DNA of 64,000 bases from Bidens hawaiensis (GCA_021521415.1 JAIQDT010000674.1:310001-374000), one strand, 5' to 3'; positions 10,646 through 23,248 are shown, counted from the stretch's first letter. Notes: a model not told the origin generated them from the letters alone. Program-made: numbers and translations.

Positions 10646-12839
10646 TGATCAATGAGTTTTGTGCTTGGCTCTATTGTTTCTTCCCGTTCTCTTTTCCATT
10701 TGTGGTCTTTATGTGGCCGCCGCTGAGGTAATGACGGTTTTCTGAGCTTCGGCATGGCGTGCAGCTATTTTTAACCTTTTTATCTGTGTTTGTACTTTCC
10801 TTAAACGTCTTTGTTTGGACTTTGGAGGTATGTACACATTTAGTTCATGGACTGTAGTCGATTGCTTTATGGCTGTGATGATACTTCACTTTTTGGTGTG
10901 GCTACGTATGTTGCAGCCATTATGCGGTCTTTAGCCTCATGTAGACAGTGAATTTACATTATTTATGTTTTCAAGAACTTATATTATGTTGGCAATGAAT
11001 TATTATAGCACATGGAATATTTTGCTAACAACGTGTGATGTGTTTTCATGATGTGTTCGATGAAATGCGCCTCTGCCTGTTCGGGTTTAGAAAGGTTGTG
11101 ACGGTTTTCTCAGCCTAGGTACGGTGCACGTCACTGACTTTTGAATTCAAAATTTTTTTATGCTTTTGAGTGGGAGTCAATAGTTATTGATCAATGTTTG
11201 GTTGTTCTTGGTTTCTTATTTAATCAACTATAGATGAGGCTCTCACAATTGACATTCATTGTTGCTTTAGCATCTGGACTTGCAGCCACTTTCATCCACA
11301 TCACTGGTGATTCTGAGCTAAGTAAGTTTCGTTTTTGTCTCTCTTAGTTTCATCAAAAATTATTTAAATTTGTATTTTGATTTAATGTTGTAGATGCTAA
11401 TGTGAGTAGGTAGGACAACAAACATTTCCGATGAAGAACTCTAAGCGTTGCAAAGTGGATTTCAGAAGTGTGTGGTGAGTTCTCATGTAATTTTTATAAG
11501 CATATTTTTTATAAAAGATAGTTACCTGTATGCTCCGACTAATTTTGCTGTAAATGTTTATCTATTTATTAGTTAAGGAAATAGAATTATTCGAAACTGA
11601 TAGAACATGTACAAATGTACGTATAGGTTGCAAATAGATAGAATTAGAACTATAAATGTGGGGTTTCTGTGTGATTTTTACAAAACATAAAATCATCTAT
11701 GCATTATGATAATAGTTATGATTTATGAACTAGGGAAATATAACTATTTGAAACTTGAAGAACATGTACTTTGTGATTTTAAAGGCATAACGCTTTACAT
11801 GTTGTAAGTTAAATAGAATTGAATGTAAAGCTTTAATTCTAAAAGGATAAATTAGATGGTTAGAAGCGTATGTAGTAACTATTATAAGAGCGGTAGTGTG
11901 TTCTTGCTTTTATGATTTATTGTCCTTGCTTTTTTCAAATTGGTTCAGCTGGCAAATGGATGTTTCAGCTACAAGCTATCAGCAGACTGCAAAATTACAC
12001 TACAATTTCCCATTAACACCATCCCTAAATGGGTAGGTTTTTTTAAGATTAGATTCTTATATGTTTTTATCAGCAGTTGTATGAGTTACTTTAATAAGAT
12101 TGAGCTATTGTTGTTGTAGGTGGTCCGGTAACTGTGGTCCAGTGCGACTTTACTATTAGTTGTTTACCCGAAACATGTATGTTTTTCCTTCTTTTGTCGT
12201 GTTTAGACTATGACCCTCCGTTATTTAGAACAAGGCGGCTTCCTACTTCCCTTTCAGGTATGTTCAACCAAAATTTCAAATTATTTGGTTGTTATCATAA
12301 CAAGCATATAAATCACCGGTCTAATGTGTTTTGGTGCCTTATGTTGATACTGCTTCAGGTGACATTTATTACTAGCCTCTTTAAAGAATCATTAGGAAAG
12401 ATTGGTAGGCATTGGACATTTTAAATAGAGCTAAAAGTCCTAGAGATTTCGTTCTTTGTGTTTCTGTAACGTAAAATTATATTTTTTTCCCAGCTTTACA
12501 CCCCAGTCGCAACGCGACGGGTCTAAATACTAGTTATGAATATAATAATCATATGACATTACACATGCATTTGACGTTAGTATCCAACAATTGAATTGAT
12601 CATTTATTACAATATTTAATTTGAACATTAATTCTCATTCTTCTAATTCTTTACGTATAGTCTTTCTTTCTTTTTAAAACTCATATAAATCACCATTTAA
12701 TTAACAACCAACTCTTACAATTATTAAACACGACTATAAACCAACTAAGTACCAATTTACGTGAATTTGTAAAAAAATTGTCTAAAAATAATGTTCAATA
12801 TGCATGCTATCTTATGTATAGTTACGAGCATATCAAACA

Positions 12840-13270
12840 TTCCCACACTTGAACTTTTTTCATCCCTGAAAAATATATTTTGTTATGGAATCAGAATTCG
12901 AAACTGATCTTTAAAACATATAGGTTATCTTTTAAGTACATATCAAAGCAAAAACCGTGATTATCGATATTGTTGTCCCTATCAAGCCCCCAATCATATT
13001 TTAACGATAAGTTTCAGTGATATCAATAAATACATGGGTCTCACATCTAAAAAGTTACAGATCAGCTTATCCCATCTCAAGCATAATCAAGACAATTTAA
13101 AATTGGGTTGAAACAGGCCGGTTCAACGTATCACCGTAAGCTAAAAACTCTTTAACGGTAAGAAGAAAATGCACTTTGATGGAACTTAGATGGATGAAAG
13201 GTCAAGTGAGGTCGTACAAGCAATACCTAAACCTAAAACTATATTTAGTAGATTTCGCCCAGCATTGTTT
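12840..13270 (-). other. 3' internal region with purine tract, conserved in a second element
   Basis: On the minus strand this ends in AAGTGTGGGAA immediately before the 3' LTR, the expected polypurine tract position. The whole ~430-bp block is clearly homologous, in reverse orientation, to 60965-61395, which ends in AAGTGTGGGGA. No open frame spans it, so it looks like a conserved non-coding 3' region of a retroelement lineage. Confidence 0.7.
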
Positions 13271-14490
13271 CACCGAGCTGCAACCCAGTATATGACGGTC
13301 ACAGGCCTCCACCCTTAGTATTTCTTAAAATGTTTATTGACAAAAAGCCTCGAACCCCAATAGTGTATCCTCAGAGTTACCATCCCCTTGGTAACATGTA
13401 AACTCTCGGCCCCGTCTAGTATGTGTCTTTTGGCATCTTTTTCTAATTTCTGGATGCTCATTCGCATCTTTTGCGGCACTTTTTGAAACCTTTGTAATAC
13501 TAATTAATTTTTTTTTTCTTTTTCCCTTTGTTTTTTCTTTTTGTTTGTTTTTTTTTTGTGCACTTAGACATCTTTTATCCTAAAATATATAGCTATTTTC
13601 TAAGCTCGTATAAAAAATTGACATGACAGGGCGCCACCACTTGTTATTTACTTTCATAAAACTAAGTGGTGTACTAATTTTAAGTGCATTTAATTCTCAC
13701 CACCTCAAGATAGTCAAATTGTTGTAATACTTCTTATGCCCTGTCGAATTTTAGCTTCACTACCCCCCCCCCTCAAGATGAGAACCAACAAGGTTTCTGA
13801 TTATTAGGTATATTAATAATAAGCAAGGTAAACTTTTCAAAGCTAGTTGGGTCTACTGACATATTCCAAGCTAAATGCGCTATCTTTTATTTAATCTCAT
13901 ATATAATAATAGTTTTGAAAAATCAATCTTAAATTTTTCTATCATTTTTGATTATTTTGCTATCAAAATTTAAATTTTCGGGACTTTTTTTTCTCAAAAT
14001 TTTGCAAATTTTTATGTTTTTTTATGAATATTTTATTTGTATTTTTCTCTTAAATCAAAACGTCCATTCCCCATCCCCACACTTAAATTTCATATTGTTC
14101 TCAATATGAGACAAGGAAAGACACGAATAAAGCAAAAAAGAAAAATAAAGTGGAACAGACTCCCTTGGTAAATGTATCTGTGAAAGTGTACAGTGAATCA
14201 TGTTCCTTGCCCTCCAATTCGAACGCGATCAACAAATGCTGCAATAACGTAATCTCCCACGAACAAAAGCGGCAATCCTAAAGCAACTAGCATCCCCGTA
14301 GTTGTTAAAAACCATAGCTTAGCAACCATCTCATAGAAAACTTTGGAACAACTTGCAATCAAGAGAGAAACACCCAGCAAAAGAAAGAAATAAAAATAAA
14401 AATAAAAAGAAAAGAAAAGATATTACGGGGTTGCCTCCTGGGAAACGCTAAGTTTACAGAAGAGTCTTTAGCTAGACTCGCTCCTAAAAC
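13271..14490 (-). other. non-coding internal region of the LTR element
   Basis: AT-rich, with T-runs near 13500-13560. No reading frame with a recognised domain. It lies between the purine tract region and the degenerate gag-like frames. Confidence 0.5.
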
Positions 14491-14491
14491 C

Positions 14492-15592
14492 TCAATCAGG
14501 AGGCTTCTCCTTTATCCTTTTCCCATCTGTGCTCCTCAACACTCTTTTCTTACACATGGTCAGGAAGAAACCCATGTCAAAACTCTCGTGGACCCAATGA
14601 TATGAATTCAAGTTGGTCCACCAACTCTTAAATTTCCCGAAATCGAAATTTATGATATGCAGGTATTCATCCCTACATAATGAGTCGGTGAAGTTATGTG
14701 GGTATGAAAAATTACGACGCATAATTCGATCCCTGAGCCTCGGTATCCTTTCTCTTCTAGCCAATTTTCCAAACCTTGACACGTCCCGAATGGAGATTGA
14801 GTACGGTTCGTGTTTTGGTTTATCATATTCGATGTGTAATGTCAAAGGAACTGAATCACTTACATCCTCACAGCTCTCCTCACAAGGCTCCTTCTCGATC
14901 CCCACACTTGGCTCGTTATATATTAAATCTTCAAGGCGCTTTATATCACCAAGTGGGTTACACTCATCTTCTTCACAACACGGAGTGGGCAAATTTAATA
15001 ACTCGTCACCAAATTCCAGCTCCGATGAAGGAATGTGATCCTCCTCCATGCCGTTTTCCAACACCTCATCACCCTCTTCAATTTCAACCACGGTGTTATT
15101 AAGCAACTCTACTACCTCTATCTCCTCATCACCCTAAAGATCATCATCAACAGGTTCTGATCCATAGTACCTAGGCGTGGAATACTGATGTGTTGAATTA
15201 ACTTCTTGTTGAACCGAATGTGGGACTTGTTCATCAATTATCGTCTCCGATTCTGACTCTAACTGAAGATCTTTGTTGTTCATCATAAACTCCGAGTCTG
15301 AAACTACATGTATTATCGCACCTGTGGCAATTTGAATTGCAATCAAGTTTCCTTCTGTATCATAAAAGGAAATATTTTACGGTTTCAGGATCGCCTTGAT
15401 ATGATCCATTATAGCTTGAATTTCCCGATTTCTTTCTTCCCTCGTTGCTCTCATCCGTTCAAGTAATTCTTCTCGTGTTTCATATCACTGCATCTGTGAA
15501 TACGGTTAGCATCGTAATCCATGGAGTACCCCGATGAATTTGGACAACGTATAGTGAAATGGGGTCCTCCACATATCTCACACATGATATAA
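14492..15592 (-). pseudogene. degenerate gag-like frames with zinc knuckle
   Basis: Read from high to low coordinates, about 15590-15550 encodes MCEICGGPHFTIRCP, a CX2CX4HX4C zinc knuckle typical of retroelement Gag, followed by SGYSMDYDANRIH. In-frame stops then break the frame. A 70-codon and a 204-codon frame (15346-15134 and 15106-14492) follow. The longer one has acidic stretches near its start and ends in a basic KKRVLRSTDGKRIKEKPP tail. No matrix/capsid or pol domain can be recognised. It sits just downstream of the primer site, as gag should. I infer a decayed structural gene of a non-autonomous element; the 204-codon part could instead be lineage-specific accessory sequence. Confidence 0.6.
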
Positions 15593-15699
15593 GACAGAAA
15601 TATAAGACTCGCTAAAAAAACTCACAAGACAAACCACAAAGAGCACAGAAAGTTATGGATTCACAAGACACAAATAAACCAATAATAAAAATAATAACA

Positions 15700-15735
<36 letters not shown>
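15700..15735. repeat. (AT)n microsatellite
   Basis: Eighteen or so TA units inside the 5' internal region of the LTR element. Confidence 0.9.
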
Positions 15736-15739
<4 letters not shown>

Positions 15740-15863
15740 CAAATACTAGACACACTAAAAAGACTCCCTAAGACCTACCAGACACTGAAAACTAAACACA
15801 CAAATAAGACCAAGTAATCAATTAAGTATATCAATCAAAGCTAGTTTCGCTATCGCCTAAGTA

Positions 15864-15881
15864 TCCACAGCAACGGCGCCA
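15864..15881 (-). promoter_or_regulatory. primer-binding site, tRNA-Asp type
   Basis: On the minus strand TGGCGCCGTTGCTGTGG begins a few bases after the LTR end (CACATCA). TGGCGCCGTTGC is complementary to the 3' end of plant tRNA-Asp, the usual primer of Athila/Tat-type elements. It fixes the element orientation. Confidence 0.85.
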
Positions 15882-16295
15882 AAAACTTGATGTGCTGAAA
15901 GCAGTCTATAAAAACTTAGCCTAACCTAGACATTCTGGTTTTAAATTTATAAACCTAGTCTCTCCTAATGCTAGACCAATAGACAGGCAAGTGTGCCTAT
16001 CAACTATAATAAAGCCTAATGAAGTCCGGGATATCGAACCCAAAGGACACTAGAGACGCCTAAACTAGACTCTGACTAATAACTTAAATAAATAAATTTA
16101 ATTGATTTTTGTGTTTTTTTTTAACTTTAAACTAAAGAATACTTAAACTAAAACTGACACTGACACTAACAGACTTTTAACTCGATTATCTAGACGAACT
16201 CAAAGATAAGAGAAGCACTACCTAGGTTTAGAATCCTACTTGTGAATCTAGGATCTCTCTCGGCTGTGGAAACTAGATGGAACCGGGATCTTAAA

Positions 16296-17851
16296 TATAA
16301 CAAACCATAATAAAGAATAAACTAATCAAATAAAGAAATGAGAAAGAAAAGAGAAGAAGTAAAAGGAAGAATGAAAAATGTAAAGGAAAATTCCATCCCA
16401 CATTGGTGGAGGGAAGAAAATGGAAGGCTTCCACCATGGTGCAAATAGGATTTCTAACTCTTATCCCACATCGCTAGATTACAAAACTTGTAAGCACTTT
16501 ATAAGGAAGAAAGTTCACATGATAATATTCTTATGTGCCAAATCACACCCAGTAGTCCTATCGGAGGGTGCGAAGCACCCGACGCGCACGGGCTCGGGCG
16601 AAGTGCGATGGGCGCAATGTGGCGCTTTGATGGCGCACTTTGCACTTCACACGTCACAAGCTTCTTCGCGATACGCGAAGATGTGACGTGAAAGCTACGC
16701 AACATTGACACGTGTCACGCCACGTGGCATAGCTAGGGCTGACTCGGCAACCCTACTGCAACTTCGCGATACGCGAAGATTTCCTTCGCGATACGCGAAG
16801 ATGCTCAAATTCAAGCATAAATAGGGCAGCAATCTGGAATTCACAAACTCGTCCCAAAAATCATACCTTCTCTCGTATTTCTTATATATAAGGCTAGTAT
16901 TATACCAAGTAATTGTAACAGTACCTCTCCGATTGAAACGAACTTTTATAACATGAATCCAAAAGCTCTACCTAACCAAGGTATGACATTGTGCTATCGT
17001 GTAAAGTTTCATGTCTTTGTGATTATCGTTATGATTTTGGGTTTATACTAATAGAAATATACTACATTGTGTTTAATCTAGGTGCTTAACACCAGAAGGC
17101 TTGTTAAATATAAACTTGCAAGGTGAGACATTCGAAATTTTTGCATAACTCACATTTGCGTGAGACAATTGATTTTCTAACACTGTCATGATGCTTTTCC
17201 AAAACCATCAAACTCATGACAGATAGTTTAAATATTTTCAAAAGATTTAAACTACATTACAGTGATTAAGTCTCTGTAGACTTACGGGATGGTTACTACT
17301 GGTATTGTGGGGTTTTGTATACAAGGCTTGCCTACTGGGCTATTACACGTTACTTATTGGACAAGTGTTAGCCAATAAGTAATATGACCACAGTCACAGA
17401 TACAGTCGAGTGACAAGTACCTTTCAGTAATTTGTAAGCAGGCAGATGTAAAAACATCTTAATGCTGTAACTGTAAAATGTGTCATTTATAAATGAATGT
17501 ACTCACCAGTATTTCCTGCTGATCAAATATTTTTAAACATGTTTCAGGTGACTTGTTAGAGACAAAGGAATGATGCCTGCGGGCTTCCAGCTTAAATAAG
17601 TGGCTTGTCACCAGAATAAAGAAATGTGTTTTGTAAATTAGGGTTTATCCCTATAAAACTTTTGTTTGTATAAAAATGGGTTTTTATCCCAGTTTATGAA
17701 ATAAGAATTATGGTGTTTTTATAACTCTGATTAATTTTCCTAACTACGGTTCTAATGAAATATTCCGCTGCAAATTATTTTAATAAACATCGATACCACC
17801 ACTCAACGTTCACGGCTCCCCTCCCGGGGTATAGGGGTCGGGGTTGTGACA
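16296..17851. mobile_element. solo LTR with 5-bp target duplication
   Basis: A 1,556-bp insertion absent from the other LTR copy, bounded by TTAAA at 16291-16295 and 17852-17856. Its right end GGGGTTGTGACA is the complement of the common plant LTR start TGTCACAACCCC; the left end reads TATAACAAACC, so one terminal base seems mutated. It has no primer site or coding region, as expected for a solo LTR. A TATA-like GCATAAATAGGG lies near 16815 on the plus strand. Confidence 0.75.
16672..16803. repeat. three palindromes CTTCGCGATACGCGAAG
   Basis: The 17-bp near-perfect palindrome CTTCGCG-ATA-CGCGAAG occurs three times within 132 bp (about 16672, 16765 and 16787), just upstream of the TATA-like box at 16815. 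The spacing and position suggest promoter or hairpin elements of the solo LTR. Confidence 0.85.
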
Positions 17852-18540
17852 TTAAAATACGACACCCTTAGACAACCTAGTGGATCCCTAATCAATCTCC
17901 AGGTGTGACCTAAAAGGAAACCCTAAGGGGCGTGTAAACTACTGGTTGGTTGGATTACCTCCCAATCTCTCCAACAATACTAAAGTACCCTAAAAGACAA
18001 ATTACCTGTCAGTTTCACTATCTCAATACACCCTCAAGTGCAATGGGTAACCTAAGAACAATTGATAAGACACGGAATTACAATGAAACTAGGAAAATCT
18101 AGGAAACCTCCTGTCAGAGCGTTCTAGCCTAAACACCTAATCTCAAGGACAACCCGACTATCTATTGCCTCTCAGTTTCTAGATTGGTAAAATATAAAGC
18201 CCTAACAAATCACCAATCAATGTTCCTATGGATTACTACGTCTAGCAAAACCATATAATAATCACAAACACACAGTAAGCGACCTAAATATGCGTCTATA
18301 ACAGAAAGTCTTGCAACAAGACACATACAGAACAAAGATCAACAATAAATCAAAATTATATATGAAAACACATCAAATCAATTGTAAAAAGATTCTTTAC
18401 TTTAGTATTATCTAACACTAGAAACTATAAACCAATAAAAATCCTCAAATTACAAAGTAGTCATCAAAAACTTAGGGTTTTAGCCAACAAACCGTACTCA
18501 AGAGTAAAACATAATAATTAGGTTCAAACACGGAATTCAT

Positions 18541-19953
18541 ATTAATATTATTATAATATTGATTATAGGAAGCCGTGATTACAAGTTACACAAACTTCGA
18601 ACCGACGTGCTACTGAATATCTACTAAACAGTGAGTTTCATGACCCCACTTTTAAACTGTTTTACGAAATTTTGGGGTGAAAAGCATGTTTGATTACATA
18701 TACATACCTGAAACATGTATTGATGTGAATTATCTAAGTGCTAACACATGAAAGTCCCCACTAACACAGTGATTAACTTTGAGCCGGTGGCTTGTGAATA
18801 GTACTATTGGTTTGACAAACCCAAACGGAGCCGGCATGTGTTGCTGAGACTTTACCCAGTTTGCACATGACCATAATTATACAACACGCTATGTAGTGTT
18901 ATACATAGCTACTTGGGGCATATTTTGGGCGGAAAGGGGGCCACAGTGGTTGATGCATGCAGCACAAATGGTCAAGGCTTCACTGTAGCTTAGCATAATT
19001 ACATCATTTACATATATACATATTTATATCATGATTACAAGTGTTAACTTATGAATATTCATAACTGTTTTCTTGAAACTCGTGAAACTCACCAACTCTA
19101 GAAGTTGGTATCAGAGCCATAGGTTATAAAGGATTAGGTTATCCCTTAGGGTACCTAAAATATAACCGTAGGCTCGATTAACCCTGAGAAATATTTAAAT
19201 AATAATTAAATATTATATACTAATGGATGTCGGGATAAACTTGTTGGGCAAGTGAGTTATTGTGGTCCGGAACATAATAACAGACTTTCTTCTATGAGGG
19301 AATTCGGGGAGAAGTCGCGGAACGTGTGGTTAGGTAAAAATGGCAACATATGTGTATAAAAAGTAATACTGACTACGTGTATATATATATATATATATGT
19401 AACACTCATACGTGCTTATCTGAATCAAGGTGTATAAATACGTATACGTACGATATGGTGGATGACGGTAAATTTTATTATGAATATTATATTAATTTAT
19501 ATTTAGTATTAATTCTAATAACAATTAAAATTAAAATTTTAATAAAACTAATATTATATTCTAATATAATTAATATTAAATTTGGTTTTATTAATTAATC
19601 TTCCCGACGATAGTTAGCCCTAGCAATAGATATTATTCTTATAACTAACCTTTGTGCAGAGTCATGTCAAGGAATAACGACTACGTACCGGAAGAAGAAC
19701 CGGTAATCTCTGCCGAGGAGGAGGACCAGAGGAGGAATCAGAGGAGGATCCAGAGAAGGAGGACCCAGAAGAGGAACCGGAGGAGGATGAGGAAGAGGTG
19801 GAAGAAGAAGTTATTTGTAGAGAGCTACACAGAAATGTAATATATTGTAAATTAGTTTGTGATGCTTCTTTATAAACAATGTGTTGTTACCAGAGGTGTC
19901 TGTTACATTCCCGTTTTACGCTTCCGCATTGTGCTAGTCGGGATGTGACAGAA
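18541..19953 (+). mobile_element. LTR-retrotransposon fragment with tRNA-Met primer site
   Basis: Insertion in the LTR relative to the copy at 7140. It contains TTGGTATCAGAGCC at 19103-19116, an initiator tRNA-Met primer site, preceded by LTR-like sequence. It ends at 19953 with CGGGATGTGACA, complementary to a TGTCACATCCCG LTR start. A 62-codon frame at 19652-19840 is almost entirely Glu/Arg-rich and may be a scrap of gag. The left boundary is not resolved. Confidence 0.6.
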
Positions 19954-20582
19954 GAAATAATAAATTCAAACCTGAAACTAGTGTTATGAACGAGTAGGTG
20001 TTGACCCTAAAATTATGTGTCGTCGTCAAAACTCTTTTTTTATGACTGTCGTGGTCCCCTGCTAAAATCTCCTCTTCCTTATGTTGCAGACCTCCTTGCT
20101 GTTGTGCGTAGGTTTTTTTTTCTTTTTATTCCCTAGCCCGTTAGCGATGTCCTAAGTATGGTGGACTTGCACAAAAAAAGGCCAAAATCAAATTTGCTAT
20201 CTACCGAAGCCTAGATGGTTGACATGGTAGCTTGCCCACGTAATCTTGTTGTATCCCGAGACCACACCTGATTAAATAAATGCATAACTAAATGCTCACC
20301 CACTTATTATAAATATAATAATCATATGACATTACACATGCATTTGACGTTAATATCCAGCAATTGAATTGATCATTTATTACAATATTTAATTTAAACG
20401 ATTCTCATCCTTCTAATTCTTTACGTATAGTCTTTCTTTCTTTTTAAAACTCATTTAAATCACCATTTAATTAACAACCAACTCTTACAATTATTAAACA
20501 CAGTTATAAACCAACTAAGTACCAATTTATGTGAATTTGTAAAAAAATTGTCTAAAAATAATGTTCAATATGCATAATATCT

Positions 20583-21965
20583 ATTTTTTTAAAGGCCAAT
20601 ATTATTAAAACGAAAAGAGAAACCACTTACAAGATGCAAGCAGTTCAAACAGTATAAAGGAAAATAAATAACATCTACAAAGCATATAATCGCTTATACC
20701 AGAAAATTAACAAAATTAAACCTGCTCCACCTTTCCCAATCTAGACATTTTCTTTTGCATTTTTGTTTCACCCATAAGAAGGAGGTTGACTTAATGTCAT
20801 TCACTAATTTTGTCATCACTGAAGGAGCGTTATTAAAAATAACATCATTCCTTGTCAACCATATCATCCAACACGTCATCATCATTATAGATTGAACCGC
20901 ATGACACACTTCTTTACAAATAATATTCTTACTTGGGTAGCCAAGAATCTCTTCCACTGACTCGAAATTAGCTCGTCTAGAAATCTTGACCCAATCATGT
21001 ATTATCGGCCAAATGCCATTAATACCCTTGCAGTTAACAAACAGGTGTTGTGAAGTTTCTACCTCCTCGCCACAAAAAAACACACTTTACGTCACCAACT
21101 GTGAAACCCCGTGTATATAGTGCTACTTTAGTCGCAATGCGATCCAACAACAATCTCCAAATAAAGCAATTAATCTTAATAGGAACCCACTTAAGCCAAA
21201 GTGTGCCATTTTGTACCTGATGATCATCATTGTCTAATTCCCACCTCAATGATTTGACAGAGAAAACCGAGCGTTTGCCATCTATTTCTTGCCACATCCA
21301 ATCATCCGGATCTAATGATATGACAACGGATGAAATAATATTAAAAAAGTTTGCAAATCAGTTTGTAACTGAGCAGATTTAGGCATTTTTTTTCCACCTC
21401 CACTTCCACCTCCTTTCATTTTCTACCCATTCATAGCAATCATCAAGCCACACGTCCTTTTGTTTGTCCAAAGCAAACAATGATGGAAACACCTTATAAA
21501 GCGGTTGTTCACCGGCCCAACAATCAAGCCAAAAGAGTGTTTTATCCCCTTTTTCCACATGTGGTTTAATTCGTTCTAACACTTTTCTTGTCATGTTGTT
21601 TTCATCAGTATTCACCCGATATATATGCTTCCAAACTCCACTTAAAGAAGTCTTTACCGGAATAGCTTCCCACTTGTGTGTCCCTCTATTTATTGCTGTA
21701 ATAACTTTTACCCACAAAGAATTTTTACCGGATTTATAACGATACAACCACTTTGCAAGTTAAGCCGTATTCATAGCTTTTAAACTGTCGACCCCTAATC
21801 CACCATGTTCTTTATCCAATATTATTCTACTCCATGCCACCCAACTTATCTTTTCTTTCTCATCTGACCCTCCCCATAAAAATCGTCTTCGTTTGCTTTC
21901 AAGTTTCTTTAAAACTTTCTCAGGTACTTTAAAGATGGAGAAATAATAAGTACCCAAGCTCCCCA
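20583..21965 (-). pseudogene. 5'-truncated L1-type LINE, zf-RVT end of ORF2
   Basis: Minus-strand frames 21990-21760, 21747-21379, 21297-21034 and 21083-20694 line up as the C-terminal part of a plant LINE polyprotein. Typical words are KRRRFLWGGSDEKEKISWVAW and HGGLGVDSLKAMN (end of the reverse transcriptase region), then WLKWVPIKINCFIWRLLLDR and a C-X2-C...HLFVNC arrangement of the zinc-binding RT-associated domain (zf-RVT). At least two frameshifts and a missing 5' part make it dead. The T-run at 20583-20589 on the plus strand is the trace of its poly(A) tail. It was inserted into the LTR that ends here. Confidence 0.85.
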
Positions 21966-22205
21966 AAACGAAAAGAGAAACCACTTGCAAGATGCAAGCA
22001 GTTCAAACAATATAAAGGAAAATAAGTAACACCTACAAAGCATATAATTGCTTATACCGGAAAATTAACAAAATTAAACCTGCTCACCTTTCCCAATCTA
22101 GACATTTTCCTTTCCTTCTTTGTTTCACCCATAAAAATCATTCACTAATTTTTCACTAAAAATAACATCTTTTCTTGTCAACAATATCATCGTCATCAAC
22201 TATAA
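21966..22205 (-). mobile_element. second, shorter LINE 3' end
   Basis: Sequence from 21966 (AACGAAAAGAGAAACCACTT) repeats the 3' end of the neighbouring LINE (from about 20610) at high similarity but with internal deletions, and in the same orientation. It is either a second 5'-truncated insertion at the same spot or a local duplication. Confidence 0.75.
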
Positions 22206-23248
22206 AACATTTTAGTCTGATAAAATGGTGATTTTGACACCTTTAAGACGCTTAATAGGAGACGCCCTAAAATTTACTGAAATTCACCGGCGGGTGACGT
22301 TACAATTCATCCAGCCGACGTTCAATCCTGCTCTCCGGCAGTCTTAAATTGCAATCAATCGTTAATTGAAAGAGGAACTTTATGGAATCGAGAATTGTAA
22401 CCGTCTATTTTAGGGTTTGCGTAATGAAGCGTTGATGCATATTGAATGGAGACGTTATAAGTGACGTTCCAACTACGTTAACAATCGATTGCCATCAAGT
22501 GCATTCCTAACTAAACTACTCTTTCAATTTCAATTTCATGGACGTAGCAGCCATACCAATCTCTCTACAATTGCTCTTCAATTCAATTGGCATTAATAAT
22601 CTTCAAAGGTAATCGTTTTTGACCTAACTGCAAGCTTCATGTTCGATTTGATTGTTGTTATGTGTTAATTGGTTGATAAATAATCTCATCCAAATAATGA
22701 AATCGTGGCGAATGCTTGGTTTTGTGCAGAAATTATGTATCTGTAACTTCCAACCGTTAAATAGAGACATGGTACATGATTCTTTTTTTCTGTAATCTAT
22801 AACAATGGGTACTAAGTGGATGACATGAGTTGGAATGGTGATGTCATTTTGTTTATTTATTCAATTGCAGTATCTTGACTAAATTATGAGAAGATACTTA
22901 ATTTGTATACTTGGTATGTGAGTTCTGATGGAGGTTTCCAGTTTAACATTTGTGTTTTCTGCTCTCACTATTAATACTCATGAGTCATGACAAGGCATGT
23001 ATCATAAATTATCTTTTACATCTCGAATGGTTGTTTTGTGCTTAGTTTATAGAAACACATAATTGTTTTCATAATAAATGTATAAGCTACTACTATTGCC
23101 CTGCGTTTTTATCTTCAAACAAAGGGTCAAATCATCCATCAAGGTTTTACCGTAATTGTCATCTAGAAATGTAATGTTACCATACCCTAAAAAGCAAGTC
23201 TTAGACTATTAAATGAATGTTTTAGGACTAACTCAAACTCTAATTTTA
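22206..23248 (+). other. exon-like gene-fragment sequence
   Basis: No complete gene. An ATG at 22539 opens a 24-codon exon-like frame (MDVAAIPISLQLLFNSIGIN...) that ends at a consensus donor AAAG|GTAATCG near 22612. Source gene unknown. Together with the fragments at 23249 and 33072-34060 this looks like the interior of a Helitron, but no 5' terminus was found. Confidence 0.4.

Larger units (their letters stand above)
7521..12533 (+). mobile_element. non-autonomous Helitron inserted in the LTR
   Basis: Comparison with the uninterrupted LTR copy at 20295-20330 defines the insertion: the host reads CTTA|TTATRAATATAATAATC. The 3' end is canonical: a GTCGC-AAC-GCGAC hairpin (12506-12518), then GGGTCTAAATACTAG ending in CTAG, with T following. 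The 5' end reads TTATACTATATATTAA, one base off the usual TC start. No target duplication is made, as expected. No Rep/helicase frame is visible, so it must be mobilised in trans. Its interior appears to hold exon-like scraps (about 10560-12420) but I could not name a source gene. Confidence 0.85.
5343..12839 (-). mobile_element. 3' LTR of the 5343-20582 element, split by Cassandra and a Helitron
   Basis: Homologous to 15888-20582. On the minus strand it starts TGTTTGATATGC right after the purine tract AAGTGTGGGAA (12840-12851). It is interrupted by a 710-bp Cassandra element at 5769-6478 and a 5.0-kb Helitron at 7521-12533. The uninterrupted LTR would be about 1.7 kb. Confidence 0.8.
5343..20582 (-). 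mobile_element. old Athila-like pol-less LTR element with nested insertions
   Basis: Two homologous blocks (5343-12839 and 15888-~20582) both begin TGATGTGCTGAAAGCAGTC on the plus strand. Read on the minus strand they are LTRs ending in CACATCA. Directly beyond the right-hand one is a tRNA-Asp-type primer site. After subtracting nested elements the LTRs are about 1.7 kb each, in good agreement with one another. The internal region is only about 3 kb and shows a degenerate gag-like zinc knuckle but no pol. No target duplication is visible (CTAGG at the left; the right end is cut by a LINE). Athila-type assignment rests on LTR length, PBS type and the AAGTGTGGG polypurine tract. Confidence 0.8.
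15888..20582 (-). mobile_element. 5' LTR of the 5343-20582 element, split by two insertions
   Basis: Homologous to 5343-12839. It is interrupted at 16296-17851 and 18541-19953; without these it is about 1.7 kb. The plus-strand right end is lost at a LINE insertion near 20583. Confidence 0.8.

Noticed and set aside
14613..15102. Plus-strand frames of 141 and 108 codons
   Set aside because: Shadows of the minus-strand gag-like frame, with no domain of their own.
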